In this document: positions 33,132 to 35,642 of the stretch, piece after piece
How positions within the stretch are numbered: position 1 is the first letter of the stretch
Layout: each line of letters opens with the position of its first letter
NCBI GenBank assembly: GCA_002101205.1
Contig: LWTM01000063.1
Location: 1 to 35,642, forward strand
DNA from: Cycloclasticus sp. symbiont of Poecilosclerida sp. N
GTDB taxonomy: Bacteria > Pseudomonadota > Gammaproteobacteria > Methylococcales > Cycloclasticaceae
Direction: 5' to 3'
DNA: 35,642 bases
Program-made: the position numbers and the translations under genes
The notes under the pieces: model-generated
What the model saw: the letters and a program-made list of their open reading frames with translations, nothing else
The model's database searches: none
Told to the model about the DNA's origin: nothing

Positions 33132-35219
33132 ATGAAAGCCAGTTCAGCCAACCTATTAAGTGTTATAAAAGGCCCTAAGCAGTTTATGATTCCTATTTAC
33201 CAGCGAACTTACAGCTGGCATTTATCTCAATGCGAGCAGCTTTTTAAAGATATTTTGCGGATCAGTTCTTCTAAAAATTTGAATGGTCACTTTGTAGGTT
33301 CAGTTGTTTATTTTCAAGAGAGCATTCAAACGGTTTCTGATGTGCCTAAATTGTTAGTGATAGATGGACAACAAAGGCTAACAACTATCACCTTGTTGAT
33401 CGCAGCACTGGCAAGATTCATTAAAGAAAACACAGTTGATATTGGTACGAATGCGACAAAATTACAGAATTATTATTTGTTTAATGCCGAAGAAGATGGG
33501 GAGTTAAGGTTCAAACTATTATTAACTCGCACAGACAGGCAGACCTTAATGGATTTGCTGAAAGGGGTGAGTTTGAGTAAGCCGGTTTCTCAGCGGGTGG
33601 CAGAAAATTTTGCGTTTTTTGAAAAGAAAATTAATACAGAAAATGTTCAGGATGTTTACAACGGTTTAATGCGTTTATTTATTGTTGATGTGGTGCTCGA
33701 AAAAGATGTTGATAAACCCCAGCTTATTTTCGAGAGTATGAATAGTACCGGCCTTGATCTATCGCAAGCTGATTTAATTCGCAACTATGTATTGATGGGG
33801 CAAGAAGTTACACTACAAACAGAGCTTTATGAACAATTCTGGTTTCCTATGGAACAAGGGTTTGGGAATGAATACGCTTCTCGCTTTGGCTGGTTTATTA
33901 GAGATTATTTATCTGTAAAAACGGGTAGCATCCCTAAAATTGATCTTGTTTATGATGCTTTTAAACGCTATGTACAAAGTGAAAAATCACCTAAAACGAT
34001 AACTGATGTTGTTCGAGATATATTTTACTTTTCAGACTTTTATATCAATATGGTTTTACATAAAGAGCCGGACTCTGAGTTATTAATTGCATTTAAACGT
34101 ATTTCACGCTTGAAGGTAGATGTAAGCCATCCTTTCTTATTAGCAGTTTATAGTGATTATGAGAAAGAAGATTTAAGCAAAGAAGAGTTTATAGAAACAC
34201 TTAATTTGGTTGAGAATTATGTATTTCGCAGGGCAATTTGTGGGATACCGACCAATAGTTTGAATAAGACGTTTGCTAATTTGTATAAATCAATACAAAA
34301 ACAAGATTATTTAAATAGTGTTAAGGCTGCGTTTATTAACCTGCAAGGATATAAACGATTCCCGTCTGATGTGGAGTTTGAGCAAGGAATTGCGGTTAAA
34401 GATGTTTATCATTTTAGAACGCGGAATTATCTATTAGACCGTTTGGAAAATTTCGATCGGAAAGAAAAAGTAAATATTGACGAGTACACCATCGAACATA
34501 TTATGCCGCAAAATCCTAACTTATCTGACGAATGGAAAGTGATGTTGGGCGATGAATGGCAGGCCATACAAGAAAGATATCTTCACACCTTGGGTAATTT
34601 GACTTTAACAGGCTACAACTCTGAATTAAGCGATCGTCCTTTTGATGTTAAGAAGACTATGGAGGGTGGTTTTAATGATTCCCCTATTCGATTGAATGAA
34701 TCCTTAAAAGCAACAGATGTTTGGAACAAGTCTACTATTGACGCGAGAGTTAAAAAGTTAGTGGTGAAAGCCAGACAAATATGGGTTTCACCTCATCTAT
34801 CACCTGATGTGTTAGAACGGTTTAATCAAGGCAGTAATGAGCCTGTGGAGCAATATTCTCTTGATAACTTCAAGCATTTGCAAGGTGATATGCTGGACTT
34901 ATACCAACAATTAAAAAAGCGCATATTAAATATTGACTCAACGGTGACAGAAGATTATAAAAAGCTTTATATTGCCTTTAAATCAAGTAGTAATTTTGTT
35001 GATATAGAGCCTCAAAAATCTCGGTTACGATTATCGCTTAATATGAAATACGAAGAAATCAACGATCCCAAAAACCTCTGTAAGGATATATCTGATCTAG
35101 GTCGATGGGGAAATGGTGAAGTAGAATTGGGCTTATCTGAGGTAAACGAAATAGATGATGCTATGGAACTGATTCAGCAGTCATTTGATGAGACCTCAGT
35201 ACGTGTGCCGGAGGTATAA
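33132..35219 (+). CDS. GmrSD-type restriction protein (DUF262 + DUF1524 + DUF5655)
   Basis: GmrSD-type enzymes are type IV restriction systems that cut modified DNA using NTP. The DUF262 part has IPIYQRTYSWHLSQCEQLF (residues 21-39), FVGSVVYF and the DGQQRLTTITLLI signature (about 78-90), followed by IFESMNSTGLDLSQADLIRN. The DUF1524 HNH-like nuclease part has YTIEHIMPQNPNLSDEW near residue 450 and LHTLGNLTLTGYNSELSD. A DUF5655-like tail (YKKLYIAFKSSSNFVDIEPQ, DLGRWGNGEVELGL) ends the protein. It starts 21 bases after the hsdS relic. The last residues (ETSVRVPEV) and the stop come from an IS end at 35190, so the natural C-terminus is probably altered by a few residues; all core motifs remain. 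Confidence 0.9.
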   Translation: MKASSANLLSVIKGPKQFMIPIYQRTYSWHLSQCEQLFKDILRISSSKNLNGHFVGSVVYFQESIQTVSDVPKLLVIDGQQRLTTITLLIAALARFIKENTVDIGTNATKLQNYYLFNAEEDGELRFKLLLTRTDRQTLMDLLKGVSLSKPVSQRVAENFAFFEKKINTENVQDVYNGLMRLFIVDVVLEKDVDKPQLIFESMNSTGLDLSQADLIRNYVLMGQEVTLQTELYEQFWFPMEQGFGNEYASRFGWFIRDYLSVKTGSIPKIDLVYDAFKRYVQSEKSPKTITDVVRDIFYFSDFYINMVLHKEPDSELLIAFKRISRLKVDVSHPFLLAVYSDYEKEDLSKEEFIETLNLVENYVFRRAICGIPTNSLNKTFANLYKSIQKQDYLNSVKAAFINLQGYKRFPSDVEFEQGIAVKDVYHFRTRNYLLDRLENFDRKEKVNIDEYTIEHIMPQNPNLSDEWKVMLGDEWQAIQERYLHTLGNLTLTGYNSELSDRPFDVKKTMEGGFNDSPIRLNESLKATDVWNKSTIDARVKKLVVKARQIWVSPHLSPDVLERFNQGSNEPVEQYSLDNFKHLQGDMLDLYQQLKKRILNIDSTVTEDYKKLYIAFKSSSNFVDIEPQKSRLRLSLNMKYEEINDPKNLCKDISDLGRWGNGEVELGLSEVNEIDDAMELIQQSFDETSVRVPEV

Positions 35220-35642
35220 CCAACAACTTTATCCACCTTCATGAGACCGCTCCTATTTTTCCGTCAATTACGCTGTTTTTAGGTCATTTAATGCCTAAAA
35301 AATCGATTTCATGCCTGTTTTTAGTGCTTTTCCCTGATTTTTGACACAGTTACCCCGCATAACTTGGTTCTGGTATGCCGTAGAGCGTTAAAAACTTAGC
35401 TCCTTTGCGAATGTTCGCAGCCATGGCAGCTAAACCATAAACGGTTGCATTTTTGCCCAGCCCCATAAATCGTGTTCTGCCAAGCCCATAATGTCTCTTA
35501 TACGTGGCAAAAGGACGCTCACCACCTGCTCGAGTGACCGCAATGGCTTTGTTGCGGGCTTGCTCTTGTTTTGATAAAGGTTTACCTCGACTATCATTCT
35601 TAACACGCCAACCCGCGTCAGGATCTTTTGTCGGCTTTCCAT
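35190..35642 (-). mobile_element. IS5-type element, right end and transposase C-terminus, continuing out of the window
   Basis: The end GAGACCTCAGTACGTG (35190-35205) continues ATAACCAACAACTTTATCC and so on, and matches the reverse complement of 5643-5707 closely. The transposase runs leftward to TAA 35352-35350. Compared with the copy at 5655, the 3' tail has about 40 extra bases (35286-35325 region, containing ATCGATTT). The frame reads GKPTKDPDAGWRVKNDSRGK and then PLSKQEQARNKAIAVTRAGG to IPEPSYAG. The jump from DSRGK to the RGKPLSK segment skips the second catalytic Asp region, so this copy also has an internal deletion, at the shared bases CGAGGTAAA. Confidence 0.75.
35350..35642 (-). 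pseudogene. IS5-family transposase with internal deletion (partial)
   Basis: The frame is open to the window edge and ends with the normal stop after RTRFMGLGKNATVYGLAAM, GAKFLTLYGIPEPSYAG. The segment VHTGVDEDGF...ADAAYSSQ...VQRKGY expected between DSRGK and PLSKQE is missing, so the DDE triad is incomplete. The frame is intact across the deletion. Confidence 0.7.

Overview
The window looks like a piece of a gammaproteobacterial chromosome, moderately AT-rich. The evidence is gene content and order: hemCDXY divergent from argH, lptM-lysA-dapF-DUF484-xerC, hslVU-DUF971-ubiE-ubiJ-ubiB, yggS-proC-yggT beside trmB and thiSG, and coaE behind a remnant of pilD. I cannot assign a genus. The broken type IV pilus genes (pilD and pilT), the many decayed insertion sequences and the gene fragments are what one expects of a host-associated or recently bottlenecked lineage, but that is inference.

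Layout. Bases 1-351 are the end of an outer-membrane beta-barrel gene, followed by a clear terminator. Bases 352-8975 are an accessory, scarred region. It holds a broken IS1595-type transposase gene riddled with small insertions, a 68-bp inverted-repeat element, the last codons of a type I restriction specificity gene (hsdS), a darT-darG DNA ADP-ribosylation toxin-antitoxin pair whose toxin is frameshifted, the first 18 codons of a DUF4268-like gene, the last part of pilD leading into intact coaE, an internally deleted IS5-type element, a DUF2130 nuclease-like gene overlapping a Fic gene, a second IS5 relic, and the first 57 codons of pilT in reverse.

Bases 9074-30046 are a dense, undisturbed housekeeping core: amino-acid biosynthesis (proC, argH, lysA, dapF), tetrapyrroles (hemC, hemD, hemX, hemY), thiamine (a thiS-thiG fusion), tRNA modification (trmB), chromosome dimer resolution (xerC), the HslVU protease and ubiquinone synthesis (ubiE, ubiJ, ubiB). 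I found no copies of the scar repeats here.

Bases 30047-35642 are again accessory. They hold an IS256-type relic, an HNH nuclease gene translationally linked to a HIT-domain gene, another deleted IS5 element whose transposase N-terminus is fused in frame to the HIT domain, the C-terminal part of a second hsdS, a GmrSD-type DUF262/DUF1524 restriction gene whose last codons come from an IS end, and one more IS5 copy leaving the window.

The unifying observation is a local IS5-type family whose ends begin GAGACCTCAGYACGTG. Seven such ends occur (near 3854, 5066, 5707, 8770, 32145, 32845 and 35190), nearly all at a boundary between an IS and a host gene or between two unrelated gene fragments. 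The transposase part of every copy is damaged: each copy visible over its catalytic region has lost a different block, and the copy at the right edge is only partly visible. Smaller GC-rich insertions of related sequence (16, 16, 84 and 132 bp) sit inside the IS1595 transposase, and similar modules sit inside two of the IS5 ends. These small modular insertions, several of them in frame, are the least explained feature of the window.
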